A stretch of 47,670 nt of DNA from QHXQ01 sp038322995 (GTDB lineage Bacteria; Acidobacteriota; Blastocatellia; Pyrinomonadales; Pyrinomonadaceae), in NCBI GenBank assembly GCA_038322995.1, contig JBBQGM010000035.1, forward strand, positions 1-47,670, read 5' to 3'. Within the stretch, counting starts at the first letter, position 1, and the number at the start of each line of letters is the position of its first letter. Made by a program: the position numbers and the translations under genes. Of this stretch, positions 16,986 through 25,177 are shown piece after piece. The notes below the pieces were generated by a model. The model was not told the DNA's origin. It did not search any database and saw nothing but the letters and a program-made list of their open reading frames with translations.

Positions 16986-17040
16986 GGCGACGAGCGCGTT
17001 TGCGCCGACTCTTCATCCCCGAAACGAAGGAGCACGCGAG

Positions 17041-17415
17041 ATGGCAAAAGTAGATGTGGGCAGAATCAAAGCACGCGCCACGAAGGTCAACGATGCCTGG
17101 CGACAGGGCGCACCGGCCACCAAGTTTATGAACATCGGGCAGGCGGATTTTCAAGCCGACCTCGCCGCCGCCGCCGCCGTCGAACAGGAGATCGCAGACC
17201 TACAGGCGCAGGTGGACATGAAGCGCAGCGAACGCGACGCCAAATACGCGGCGTTGAATCAGCAGACGGTCAGGGTGCGCGAGGGCGTCGAAGGCGACGC
17301 CAATCACGGCGCGGACGGCAAACTCTACGGCGCGATGGGCTTTACGCGCGCCAGCGAGCGCGCCACCGGCCTGACGCGCAAAACCAAAACGCCGCCCGCC
17401 GGGAGCGGCAAATAA
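17041..17415 (+). CDS. Small hypothetical protein (helical, 124 residues)
   Basis: ATG 17041 has GGAG nine bases upstream. The protein starts MAKVDVGRIKARATKVNDAW, continues with an Ala-rich coiled coil (about residues 45-70, VEQEIADLQAQVDMKRSE) and ends in a basic, Gly/Thr-rich tail (TRKTKTPPAGSGK). It has no signal peptide or membrane segment. I do not recognise the family; it looks like a cytosolic, perhaps nucleic-acid-associated or structural coiled-coil protein. Its promoter region is the 21-bp repeat array, which may matter for its expression. Confidence 0.75.
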   Translation: MAKVDVGRIKARATKVNDAWRQGAPATKFMNIGQADFQADLAAAAAVEQEIADLQAQVDMKRSERDAKYAALNQQTVRVREGVEGDANHGADGKLYGAMGFTRASERATGLTRKTKTPPAGSGK

Positions 17416-17450
17416 GATAGCTGTTTGCGCTTGAGTGCGACCGCCTACTG

Positions 17451-17548
17451 CCGGGAGCGCGGGCATCCCTGCCCGCTATGAGCGCGTGAGCGCGAACAGT
17501 TGGACTCGCCTGACGGCTCGCTGGCGGGCAAGCTGCCCGCGCTCCCGG
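17451..17548. repeat. 15-bp perfect inverted repeat with nested GCGGGCA hairpins
   Basis: Arms 17451-17465 and 17534-17548 are perfectly complementary. Inside, GCGGGCA/TGCCCGC pairs form two smaller hairpins (17459-17476 and 17523-17540), so the unit could fold as a cruciform. The intergenic stretch 17416-17709 holds no supported gene. Confidence 0.75.
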
Positions 17549-17709
17549 CTGCTTGCAAGTCGCTATAAATTTTGCGGCTCGTGGGCTTGCGGTGAAATGA
17601 AATATGCTACTCGACCGTGACGGCGTTGCGCTTGATGCCACACGGTGAACTGAAGATGACGCTGTACGTGTCGGGCCGGTTGACCCGCTGCGACAGCAAT
17701 CCGTTCGGC

Positions 17710-18063
17710 TCAGGGCAAGAGGCGACCGAGGAGATCGATGAGCCAGTCGAAGTCAATCGGTTTGGTGAGATAGGCGTCGCAGCCGGCGGCGAGGGCATTG
17801 GTGCGATACTCGGTCTCGTGGTGCGCGGTCAGGGCGACGATGAGTAGGTCCCGCACCGGGGCGGCGGCGCGGATGCGGCGCGTAGCTTCGATGCCGTCCA
17901 TGCCGGGCAGCCCAATGTCCATCAGGATGATGTCGGGTTGCTCGCGCGCGGCAACTTCGACGCCCTCCGCGCCGTTCGTGGCTTCGAGCACGCGGAAGCC
18001 GCGCCGTTCCAGTTCGAGCCGCATCAAGTAGCGCGTGTCCTCGAAATCTTCGACCACCAGCAC
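17710..18063 (-). CDS. Single-domain response regulator (CheY-like)
   Basis: A 117-residue protein that is only a receiver domain. Start GTG 18063 gives MLVVEDFEDTRYLM. Conserved features are present: the acidic pair ED near the N-terminus, the phosphoacceptor Asp in ILMDIGLPGMDG, the Thr of ALTAH and the Lys of LTKPID. With no output domain it must act by protein contact, for example in a phosphorelay or on motility or a kinase. No histidine kinase is in the window, and its neighbours on both sides run in the opposite direction, so it is an orphan. A related partial receiver lies at the right edge of the window. Confidence 0.9.
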   Translation of the reverse strand: MLVVEDFEDTRYLMRLELERRGFRVLEATNGAEGVEVAAREQPDIILMDIGLPGMDGIEATRRIRAAAPVRDLLIVALTAHHETEYRTNALAAGCDAYLTKPIDFDWLIDLLGRLLP

Positions 18064-18331
18064 GGTCAGCGTGCGCGCAGCATGTCCGACGGAATCAGTT
18101 TGCGTAATGGCTCAGCCCAGCCTTTCAGTCGTCCAGCGGAAGAAATAGCGATCACCCGATCAGGCGAAACCCGCCGCGCGCGGTGTTGTTTGAGCAGACT
18201 TAGTTTTGACTATTTCACTGCGCCTGGTCAACCATTAAAATATAACCGGGCGCACGGCGCGTCGCCAGACAGATATACTGAGCCGGCGTGATGATTCCGC
18301 GAAGGATAGCTGCTAAAGCACGGGCCCGACG

Positions 18332-19018
18332 ATGTTGCTCTCGATCATCATCCCCACGCTCGACGAAGCGCCGGTCATCGGCGCGACGCTCGCTGCGCTG
18401 GCAACTTTGCGTGGGCCATTGGAAGTGATCGTCGTGGACGGCGGCAGCCGCGATGCGACAGTTGAGATTGCGCGCACGCAAGGCGCGCATGTGCTAACAA
18501 GCGAGCGCGGACGTGGAACACAGTTACATGCGGGCGCGGGCGTCGCGCGCGGCGATGTGCTCTGGTTCCTGCATGCCGACACCCTACCGCCCGTTGACGC
18601 CATCGCACAGATCGACGCCGCGCTCGCGCACGACGCAGGCGCGGTCGGCGGCAACTTCGCCATCCGCTTCGACGGCCCGGACGCGCCCGCGCGCTTTCTC
18701 ACGTGGCTTTATCCCAAACTGCGCCGCCTCGGTTTATGCTATGGCGACTCGGCCTTCTTCGTCCGCCGCACGGTGTACGCGCAGGTCGGCGGCTTCCAGG
18801 CGTTCCCTATTTTTGAAGACCTCGATCTGTTGCGCCGGCTCTGGCGACGCGGCCGCTTCGTGCATCTCGACGCAGAGGTCGTCACTTCCGCGCGCCGCTT
18901 CGCCGGCCGCAATTTCGTGTTGACGTTCGCGCGCTGGGCGATCTTGCAAGGTCTCTACTGGCTCGGCGTCCACCCACGCACGCTCTGCCGACTCTACGCG
19001 CCGGTGCGCGGCCGATAA
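18332..19018 (+). CDS. TIGR04283 family glycosyltransferase (arsenosugar-type, GT2 fold)
   Basis: A 228-residue GT-A glycosyltransferase. It shows SIIIPTLDEA at the N-terminus, VDGGSRD, the DxD-like FLHADT (about residue 88) and GGF...FEDLDLLRRL, all typical of the TIGR04283 group, which is found next to ArsM/ArsS arsenosugar genes and rSAM/selenodomain genes. It probably transfers a sugar to a small or arsenic-containing acceptor in the cytosol. The ArsM-like methyltransferase follows 51 nt downstream, which supports the assignment. No strong ribosome site precedes ATG 18332. The arsenosugar link rests on the family name and the neighbour, not on any residue. Confidence 0.85.
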   Translation: MLLSIIIPTLDEAPVIGATLAALATLRGPLEVIVVDGGSRDATVEIARTQGAHVLTSERGRGTQLHAGAGVARGDVLWFLHADTLPPVDAIAQIDAALAHDAGAVGGNFAIRFDGPDAPARFLTWLYPKLRRLGLCYGDSAFFVRRTVYAQVGGFQAFPIFEDLDLLRRLWRRGRFVHLDAEVVTSARRFAGRNFVLTFARWAILQGLYWLGVHPRTLCRLYAPVRGR

Positions 19019-19069
19019 TTTAAGCCCCAGGCATGAACGCCGCGCGCCTTTAACTCTGTAGCTGAAAGG

Positions 19070-20245
19070 ATGGGGACAAACGTGAGTAGCCCGATTGATG
19101 TCGAACAAGCGGTGGCGGCCCGCTATAGCGAGGCCGCACAGACGCGCGAGGCGGCACTGTGCTGTCCGGTCGCCTACGACCCGCAATACTTGGCCGTCAT
19201 CCCCGACGAGATCAAAGAGCGCGACTATGGCTGCGGCGACCCGTCCGCGTTCGTGCGGGCCGGCGACGTGGTGCTCGACCTCGGTTCGGGCAGCGGCAAG
19301 ATTTGTTACATCGCCGCGCAGATCGTCGGCGCGAGTGGGCGCGTCATCGGCGTGGACGCGAACGCAGAGATGCTCGCGTTGGCGCATAAGTATCGGCAGC
19401 AGATCGGCGACCAACTTGGCTATCACAACGTCGAGTTCCGGCAAGGGCGCATACAGGATTTGCGCCTCGATCTGGCGGCGGTCAATCGGCAACTTGCGAG
19501 CGTGCCTATCACCTCGGCCGCCGCGCTCGCGCGCTTCGAGTCGGATTGCGCGCAACTCAGAGCGACGCGCCCGCTCGTCGCGGATGAGGCGGTGGACGTG
19601 GTGCTCTCGAACTGCGTGCTGAACCTCGTGCGTCCGGCGGATAAAGAGCAACTGTTCGCCGAAATTTTCCGCGTGGTGCGGCGCGGCGGGCGCGTCGCGA
19701 TCAGCGACATCGTGAGCGACGAGGACGTGCCGGCGGAACTGCAAGCCGATGCGGAACTCTGGTCCGGTTGTCTCGCCGGTGCGTACCGCGAAGACGCTTT
19801 TCTGGCTGCGTTCGACCGCGCTGGTTTCTATGGCATGGAGATCGTCAAGCGTGATGCGCGGCCATGGCGCACGGTGCAGGGCATCGAGTTTCGTGCGCTG
19901 ACGGTCGTCGCGTATAAGGGCAAACAAGGCCCTTGTTGGGAGCGCAAGCAAGCGGTCATCTATCGCGGGCCGTGGCGCAAAGTCGTGGACGACGACGGGC
20001 ACGTGCTGGAACGCGGCCAACGCATGGCCGTCTGTGATAAGACGTTTCAAATTTACAGTCGCGCGCCCTATGTTGACGACATCGTGCCGGTCGAGCCGTT
20101 GACCGCGACCCCCTTAGCGGCCGCCACACCGTTCGACTGTCAACGCGCGCGCGTGCGCCACCCGCGCGAGACGAAGGGGTTAAGCTACGACGTGACCGAG
20201 TTGCCCGGTGCGGCGTGTGGCGAGCCGGGCAGCGATTGCTGCTGA
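19070..20245 (+). CDS. arsM: ArsM-like arsenite S-adenosylmethionine methyltransferase
   Basis: A 391-residue class I methyltransferase (ATG 19070; GTG 19082 with GGGG upstream is also possible). The SAM site reads VLDLGSGSGKICY (about 68-80) and GVDAN. The four cysteines that bind As(III) in ArsM have counterparts: CC at 31-32, YGCG (Cys55), SNCV (Cys182) and WSGC (Cys234). The C-terminus extends past the usual domain and ends in CGEPGSDCC, a possible extra metalloid site. It should methylate arsenite stepwise to mono- and dimethylated species, either for detoxification or as the first step to arsenosugars or arsenolipids. No arsR, arsB/acr3 or ArsS-type radical SAM gene is visible beside it. 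Confidence 0.85.
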   Translation: MGTNVSSPIDVEQAVAARYSEAAQTREAALCCPVAYDPQYLAVIPDEIKERDYGCGDPSAFVRAGDVVLDLGSGSGKICYIAAQIVGASGRVIGVDANAEMLALAHKYRQQIGDQLGYHNVEFRQGRIQDLRLDLAAVNRQLASVPITSAAALARFESDCAQLRATRPLVADEAVDVVLSNCVLNLVRPADKEQLFAEIFRVVRRGGRVAISDIVSDEDVPAELQADAELWSGCLAGAYREDAFLAAFDRAGFYGMEIVKRDARPWRTVQGIEFRALTVVAYKGKQGPCWERKQAVIYRGPWRKVVDDDGHVLERGQRMAVCDKTFQIYSRAPYVDDIVPVEPLTATPLAAATPFDCQRARVRHPRETKGLSYDVTELPGAACGEPGSDCC

Positions 20246-20284
20246 ACGAACCGCTAACGCACTTAAGCGGCGGAGGGTTGAAGC

Positions 20285-21157
20285 GTGCAGAACAGGAGAG
20301 TGCCGGCGTGGTTGGGCGCGCCGCTCATCGTCGGCGCATTCGTGGCGCTCGCGTGGTGGGAGCGTAAGCGCCCACTCAGGCGCGGACAGGTTGAGCCAAA
20401 ACTGCGGCGAGAGGCGCGCAATCTGGCTGTCGCGGGCGTGGGCGCGTTAGTGTTGCAACTGGCCGAAGCGCCGCTCGTCGCACCGCTCGCGCGGTTAGTT
20501 GAACGGCGCGGCTGGGGCTTGCTCAAGCGCGTGCGCCTGCCCGTGTGGTTGGAGGTTGCGCTCGCCTGCGGGTTGCTCGATTACACGCTCTATCTCTGGC
20601 ACGTGCTGACGCATCGCGTGCCTTTCCTGTGGCGTTGCCACGTCGTGCATCACGCCGATCTCGACATGGACACCTCGACCGCGCTGCGCTTCCATTTTGC
20701 GGAGCTGGCGCTGTCGATCCCGTGGCGCGCGGCGCAGGTCACGCTGATCGGCGTCTCGCCGCGCGCGCTCGCAACGTGGCAGACGCTGCTCATGCTCTCG
20801 ATCATGTTCCAGCACTCGAACGTGCGCTTGCCCATTGAAGTGGAGCGGCGCTTGAATCGCCTCATCGTTACGCCGCGCATGCACGGCATCCATCACTCAA
20901 TCGTCAAATCAGAGACCGACGCGAACTGGTCAAGCGGTTTAACGGTTTGGGACTGGCTGCACGGCACGCTCAAACTCAATGTGCCGCAGCAAGCCATTCA
21001 GATCGGTGTGCCCGCCTACCGCGCGCCGCGGGCGTTGACGCTGGGCCGCATACTCGCCATGCCCTTCGGCCCTGAGCGACCGACGGGGCAACTACCGGAC
21101 GGCCGCAAGCCTGTGCGTGTTTCGTCAAATGAGTCGCCCGATAAATTGTCAGCTTGA
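20285..21157 (+). CDS. Fatty-acid hydroxylase/sterol desaturase family membrane protein
   Basis: A 290-residue integral membrane di-iron oxygenase of the FA_hydroxylase superfamily. The His clusters are present: HVLTH (about residue 106), HVVHH (about 119), QHSN and HGIHHS (about 200). Several hydrophobic helices surround them. It should hydroxylate or desaturate a lipid in the inner membrane using O2. GTG 20285 starts 39 nt after the ArsM-like gene, so co-transcription is likely. In this setting a lipid substrate linked to arsenic chemistry (an arsenolipid) is an attractive but untested idea. Confidence 0.88.
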   Translation: MQNRRVPAWLGAPLIVGAFVALAWWERKRPLRRGQVEPKLRREARNLAVAGVGALVLQLAEAPLVAPLARLVERRGWGLLKRVRLPVWLEVALACGLLDYTLYLWHVLTHRVPFLWRCHVVHHADLDMDTSTALRFHFAELALSIPWRAAQVTLIGVSPRALATWQTLLMLSIMFQHSNVRLPIEVERRLNRLIVTPRMHGIHHSIVKSETDANWSSGLTVWDWLHGTLKLNVPQQAIQIGVPAYRAPRALTLGRILAMPFGPERPTGQLPDGRKPVRVSSNESPDKLSA

Positions 21158-21215
21158 GCCGCGCAGCAGGCTGCAAAGGTTGTTAGTGTTATGTCCTTAT
21201 GCAGGGAGGTTACTC

Positions 21216-22283
21216 ATGAAACCGAATGACGAGAGCGGCAAACTGCCGCCGAGCGCACGTCCGTTTCGTGTGCTGCTCATTGCCGGCTCCGACCGGCGGC
21301 AATACAACTGCCCCGGCGTAGACTCCAAAGCGCGCACGTTGATGTTGCGCATGGCCGGGCATTTGCCACAGGCGTGGGAGATCGACTACGAGGACATCGG
21401 CAATGTCTGGGCCCGCGCCCATATCCAAAGTTGCAATGCCTGCGTTTCGACCTCGATGGCGCTCTGCGTGTGGCCATGTAATTGCTATGCGAAGAACAGC
21501 AAGCTTGAGCCGGACTTGATGTGGGATTTGGATTTGTACGCGCGGCTCGATCTGGCCGATGCGTGGGCGATCATCGGCCCCGTGAATTGGTACGGGCCGA
21601 CGAGCAATCTGAAAGCGATGTTCGACCGGCTGGTCTGTATGAACGGCGGCAACCCACGCGAAGAGTTGATCGAGCATAAGAACGCGGAGTTGGCGATGAA
21701 GTTGGAGCATACGCCGGAGTGGGCGGCGTTGAGCGTCAATCATCTCGAAGGGCGCACGGCCGCGTTTTTCTGCTATGGCGACGGCGGTGGCGACGAGTTG
21801 GACGAGGCGGGGCGGCCGAAGATTCTCCGACATAAACAGTATTTCGAGCCTGAGCAGGAACCGTTCGACGACATGCGCGACAGTTATGCGCCGCTCGTCT
21901 GGCAGTGTCGCTACGGCGGCGTCGAAGTGCCGGACGAGTTGTGGCGCTACGTCGAGTTCGGGCAAGGCAAGAAGTACAGCGACAATCAAGCGGAGGACAT
22001 GGCGACGGAGCCAAACGTGTACCGCGAGTTCGACGAGTGGACGGACGCATTCGCCGCGTTCGTCGGCGCGAAGGGCAAGGTCGAGCCGGGCCAATATCGC
22101 GCCTACGGTTATGAGCCGCCCGGACACATGTGGAAAGATTTGAAATTGAAGTGGCGCGAGATCAAGATCGGCCTTGGCCAACCGCCCGCCGGCTCTTCGC
22201 CCGCCGCACAAGCGGAACTGGATTTGAACAAAGATGAGACGCTCAGACCGAGCAAGAGCGAGGGCGAGAAACTGCGCGAATAA
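21216..22283 (+). CDS. Flavodoxin-fold NAD(P)H:FMN reductase-like protein with Cys-rich insert
   Basis: A 355-residue protein; ATG 21216 has GGGAGGT five bases upstream. The N-terminal half matches NADPH-dependent FMN reductases: VLLIAGSDRR at about 20 and GPVNWYGPTSNLKAMFDRL, the flavin-binding loop, at about 127. Between them is SCNACVSTSMALCVWPCNCY, five cysteines in 17 residues, which could bind an Fe-S cluster or metal as in iron-sulfur flavoproteins. The C-terminal 150 residues are not part of the usual fold and end in an acidic/basic tail. It lies in line with the ArsM-like operon, where ArsH-type flavoproteins are common, but this is not a typical ArsH. Confidence 0.75.
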   Translation: MKPNDESGKLPPSARPFRVLLIAGSDRRQYNCPGVDSKARTLMLRMAGHLPQAWEIDYEDIGNVWARAHIQSCNACVSTSMALCVWPCNCYAKNSKLEPDLMWDLDLYARLDLADAWAIIGPVNWYGPTSNLKAMFDRLVCMNGGNPREELIEHKNAELAMKLEHTPEWAALSVNHLEGRTAAFFCYGDGGGDELDEAGRPKILRHKQYFEPEQEPFDDMRDSYAPLVWQCRYGGVEVPDELWRYVEFGQGKKYSDNQAEDMATEPNVYREFDEWTDAFAAFVGAKGKVEPGQYRAYGYEPPGHMWKDLKLKWREIKIGLGQPPAGSSPAAQAELDLNKDETLRPSKSEGEKLRE

Positions 22284-22334
22284 CCCGACCGCGCCACCTG
22301 GCGCGATCTTAGGCGACATGATAGGAAAGGCGAA

Positions 22335-22820
22335 ATGAGACGAGTCAAACGAGTATTGCTCTTGCTCTGCTTGGTCATGGTGGCCGTTGGCGCAGCCGGC
22401 CAGACGCAAGTCAAGCCGGATAAGATCGGCAAGATACAGGCAGAGTTATTGGCGCTCGACCGCGTGTGGGCCGATGCGATTGCGCGCGGCGACATGACGA
22501 CGATAGACCGCCTCTTTGCCCCTGAGTTCGTGATGATTAGTCCGAACGGCGAAGTGAAGAACAAGCAACAAGAGATCAACAACCTCAAGCCTGCGCCGGA
22601 CGTGACGACCTACTACTTTCGCAGCGAGGACACGCAGGTACGCGTCTATAAAGATGCCGCCGTGCTGACGGGCCGGGCCGTCTGGAAGGTGCGCTATAAG
22701 GGCCGCGACATCGACAACAACCGCCGCTACACGACCACGTACATCAAACGCGGCGGACGCTGGCAGATGGTGGCGCAGCAAATCTCCGGCAACATCGCCG
22801 CGCCCGCCGCCGCGCCATAA
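22335..22820 (+). CDS. Exported SnoaL/DUF4440-like protein
   Basis: A 161-residue protein with a signal peptide (residues about 1-22, AAG end) and one NTF2-like cone-shaped domain. LDRVWADAIARGDMTTIDRLFAPEF and the C-terminal RGGRWQMVAQQ pattern are typical of DUF4440/SnoaL-like proteins. These bind small ligands or act as simple isomerases, and many have no known activity. It starts 51 nt after the flavodoxin-like gene and may be the last member of that operon. A small AGGA-like site precedes the ATG. Confidence 0.85.
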   Translation: MRRVKRVLLLLCLVMVAVGAAGQTQVKPDKIGKIQAELLALDRVWADAIARGDMTTIDRLFAPEFVMISPNGEVKNKQQEINNLKPAPDVTTYYFRSEDTQVRVYKDAAVLTGRAVWKVRYKGRDIDNNRRYTTTYIKRGGRWQMVAQQISGNIAAPAAAP

Positions 22821-22935
22821 CCAACGCGCCCGGCCAATTGCACTCCTGCGTTACATTGCGCTACCACTAAATTTAACCACCGCCAATCCGCCAACTCACC
22901 GCCCCGCTAAAATTTTCTGCAAGGGCCGACGGTCG

Positions 22936-23040
22936 CGTGCGTTCAAAGGGCAGATGCGTGACGCACGGCAACATAAGCGCGGCCGGAGTGCGCCGGCATC
23001 ATAAGCACAACACCCTCGGCTAATGTCCCTTTGAAGGAGG
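22936..23040 (+). promoter_or_regulatory. Candidate structured leader of the VWA gene
   Basis: CGTGCGT (22936-22942) pairs with ACGCACG (22961-22967). The loop contains TCAAAGGG, which is complementary to CCCTTTGA (23027-23034) just before the ribosome site GGAGG (23036-23040). GCCGG/CCGGC near 22982-22997 forms another hairpin. The arrangement could give a pseudoknot touching the ribosome site. It matches no riboswitch class I know. Confidence 0.35.
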
Positions 23041-23051
23041 TTCAATTCGTT

Positions 23052-24254
23052 ATGCAACGGCTCCCGCTCAAACTTCTCGTCGCGGTCTTAACTTTCCTCG
23101 TCGGCAGCGGTTTAACGGCCGCGCTCGTCATGTCGCAAGCACCTGCGCCGCCGCGTGTCGCGCCGCTTATTAACTCTGCGCCGCCTGCCCCCGGCAGCGA
23201 GAACACTTTGGAACTTGTCTTCGTGCTTGATACGACCGGCTCAATGGGCGGGTTGCTGGACGGCGCGAAGCAGCGCATCTGGGGCATCGTCAATGAGGTG
23301 ATGCAGACGCCCGCGCACCCCGGCGTGCGCGTCGGACTAGTCGCTTACCGCGATGCGGGCGACGAGTACGTGACGAAGGTGTTGCCGCTCACGAGCGATC
23401 TCGATCAGGTCTATACGACCTTGATGGACTATCGCGCGGACGGCGGCGGCGACACGCCGGAGGACGTGCGGCGTGCGCTCGCGGAGGGCGTCGCGCAGGC
23501 CGGTTGGACGCGGAACGCGCCGCACACCGCGCAGATTCTATTCCTCGTCGGCGACGCGCCGCCGCACGATGATTATCAGCAAGAGCCGGCGACGACTACG
23601 ACGGCCGCCGGCGCGGCCCGGCGCGGCATGATCGTGAACACGATTCAATGCGGCACTATCGGCGGCACGCGCGAGATCTGGCAGGCGATTGCGCGCCAGG
23701 GTGGCGGGCAGTATTTCGCCATCGCGCAGGACGGCGGCGTGCAGGTCATCACCACGCCTTACGATGATCAGTTGAGCGCGCTCAGTCAGAAGTTAGGCAG
23801 CACGGTCGTCGCCTACGGTGGCGGCGCTGGCCCGGCGGGCGATGTTTACCGCGAGCGGGTTGCGACAACAGCAAGCGCGAACGAAACAAAAGTCGCTGCC
23901 GCCGCGCCCAAGCCGGCACAAGCAGAACGCGCGCTCAATAAGGCGCTCAACCGGGATGCTTACGCCAACGACCTGTTGCAAGGCATCGAGAACGGCTCGG
24001 TCAAAGCCGACGCGGTGAAGACTGAAGACTTGCCCGCCGATCTGCGTCAACTCTCGGCGGCTGAGCGGCAGAAAGAGATCGACAAGCGGCTCGCTACGCG
24101 CCAGCAATTACGCGCGGAGATCGTGGCGCTCGCCAAGAAGCGCGACGAGTATTTGCTCGCCGAGCGCAAGCGGCAGACCGGCAAACAGGACGGCTTCGAC
24201 ACCGCCGTCGCTGCCGCCCTCAAAGCGCAGCTTGCCAGCAAAGGAATCAAATAA
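23052..24254 (+). CDS. Exported VWA-domain protein
   Basis: About 400 residues. ATG 23052 follows AGGAGG by about 11 nt; TTG 23031 is a weaker alternative. A hydrophobic N-terminal segment (about 6-28) is a signal peptide or anchor. Residues about 50-245 form a von Willebrand factor A domain with the metal site D60-T-T-G-S, DTPEDV and FLVGDAPPHDD. It probably binds a protein partner through Mg2+ in the periplasm. The C-terminal 130 residues are helical, with Lys/Glu-rich coiled coil (LREEI-like, KKRDEYLLAERKRQ). No operon partner is evident: the next gene is convergent. Confidence 0.85.
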   Translation: MQRLPLKLLVAVLTFLVGSGLTAALVMSQAPAPPRVAPLINSAPPAPGSENTLELVFVLDTTGSMGGLLDGAKQRIWGIVNEVMQTPAHPGVRVGLVAYRDAGDEYVTKVLPLTSDLDQVYTTLMDYRADGGGDTPEDVRRALAEGVAQAGWTRNAPHTAQILFLVGDAPPHDDYQQEPATTTTAAGAARRGMIVNTIQCGTIGGTREIWQAIARQGGGQYFAIAQDGGVQVITTPYDDQLSALSQKLGSTVVAYGGGAGPAGDVYRERVATTASANETKVAAAAPKPAQAERALNKALNRDAYANDLLQGIENGSVKADAVKTEDLPADLRQLSAAERQKEIDKRLATRQQLRAEIVALAKKRDEYLLAERKRQTGKQDGFDTAVAAALKAQLASKGIK

Positions 24255-24257
24255 AAC

Positions 24258-24333
24258 GATGAACGCGGAATGATGAATGATGAATTGAAAGACAAGTGGT
24301 CTTGCGTTCATTGTTCATCATTTCGCGTTCATC
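24258..24333. repeat. 20-bp inverted repeat between convergent genes (GATGAACGCGG-type)
   Basis: Arms 24258-24277 and 24314-24333 match at 19 of 20 positions, the one mismatch being a transition. It lies between the converging VWA and EF-P genes and could end transcription from both sides. The left arm shares ATGAACGCGG...TGATGAAT with the repeat at 28935-29000. Confidence 0.75.
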
Positions 24334-24342
24334 CCTTGCGCT

Positions 24343-24915
24343 TCACGCTCTGCCCGCTACTTCGCCGGTCTGCGTGTTGACGCGGACGACCTCGCCTTCT
24401 TTGATGAAGAGCGGCACCCGCACGTTGAGACCGGTTTCGAGCGTGGCGGGTTTGGTTGCGCCGCCCGCCGCCGTGTCGCCGCGCAGGCCCGGTTCGGTCG
24501 CGGTGACGGTCAGTTCGACGAACTGCGGTAGCTCCAGCGAGACGGGTGCGCCGTTGTACTTCAAGATTTGCACCGACGTGTTCTCTTTCAAATAGCCGCG
24601 CGCATCGCCGATCTGTTCGTCGCCGAGCATGAACTGCTCGTAACTCGTCTCGTCCATGAGGTGCAGCCCGTCGCCGTCCGCATAGAGGAACGAGGCGGGC
24701 GTCAGTTGCACGTCCGGCTCGGCAAATTTTTCCGTGGCCTTAAAACTCTTCTCCAGCACCGCGCCCGTCAGCAGTTGGCGCAATTTTGTGCGCACCATCG
24801 TCGCCGCGCCGCGCGCTGTCGGCGACGCGAAGAACACATCCATTACCGTGTACGGCTGCTCATCCACCACAATCAGCATCTTCCGCTTCAGTTCGTTCGC
24901 CCCAATCAATGCCAT
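24343..24915 (-). CDS. efp: Elongation factor P, EfpL/YeiP-type tip loop
   Basis: A 190-residue EF-P that relieves ribosome stalling at polyproline stretches, which are frequent in this window. The three beta-barrel domains and the C-terminal signature (TEPGLRGDT...PLFIKEGEVVRVNT) are canonical. The tip loop of domain I reads SPTARGAAT with Arg35 at the apex, as in E. coli YeiP/EfpL, instead of the PGKG loop carrying a modifiable Lys. The rest looks like ordinary EF-P. So it may act without lysine modification, and no epmA/B or earP is in the window. GGAAGG lies before the ATG. It is divergent from the kinase gene. Confidence 0.93.
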   Translation of the reverse strand: MALIGANELKRKMLIVVDEQPYTVMDVFFASPTARGAATMVRTKLRQLLTGAVLEKSFKATEKFAEPDVQLTPASFLYADGDGLHLMDETSYEQFMLGDEQIGDARGYLKENTSVQILKYNGAPVSLELPQFVELTVTATEPGLRGDTAAGGATKPATLETGLNVRVPLFIKEGEVVRVNTQTGEVAGRA

Positions 24916-25177
24916 GCGTTGTGTCCTTCCGCCGAGAGGTTAAAAGTAAAGCCGCGCGCTAACAATCAGCGTTGCATGTTGCGCCGGCCGTAGCAAACAT
25001 CCGTCGTCTTGAAAGTTAACCCTTGCTTCGCGTAAAGGCAATCAGGTAAGCTGAATTCGCCGGGGCCGAAACGGCCGCACATCAAACGCCGCGTCCACGC
25101 GCTCTTGCCGCCCGCGCCCGCGCACCGTCCTCCACCATCGCGCACCGCATTCATCTGAAGGAGTTTAATAAGCAAGC

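Noticed and set aside
17607..17798. Short minus-strand frame that reads like a protein end (RVNRPDTYSVIFSSP)
   Set aside because: It overlaps the receiver gene in another frame for half its length and has no start or upstream part; a remnant is possible but unsupported.
18734..20050. 438-codon minus-strand frame
   Set aside because: It lies opposite the glycosyltransferase and ArsM-like genes and is Arg/His/Asp-rich with no family motif, as expected of an antisense frame.
21210..22409. 399-codon minus-strand frame
   Set aside because: Antisense to the flavodoxin-fold reductase, which has a ribosome site and family motifs.
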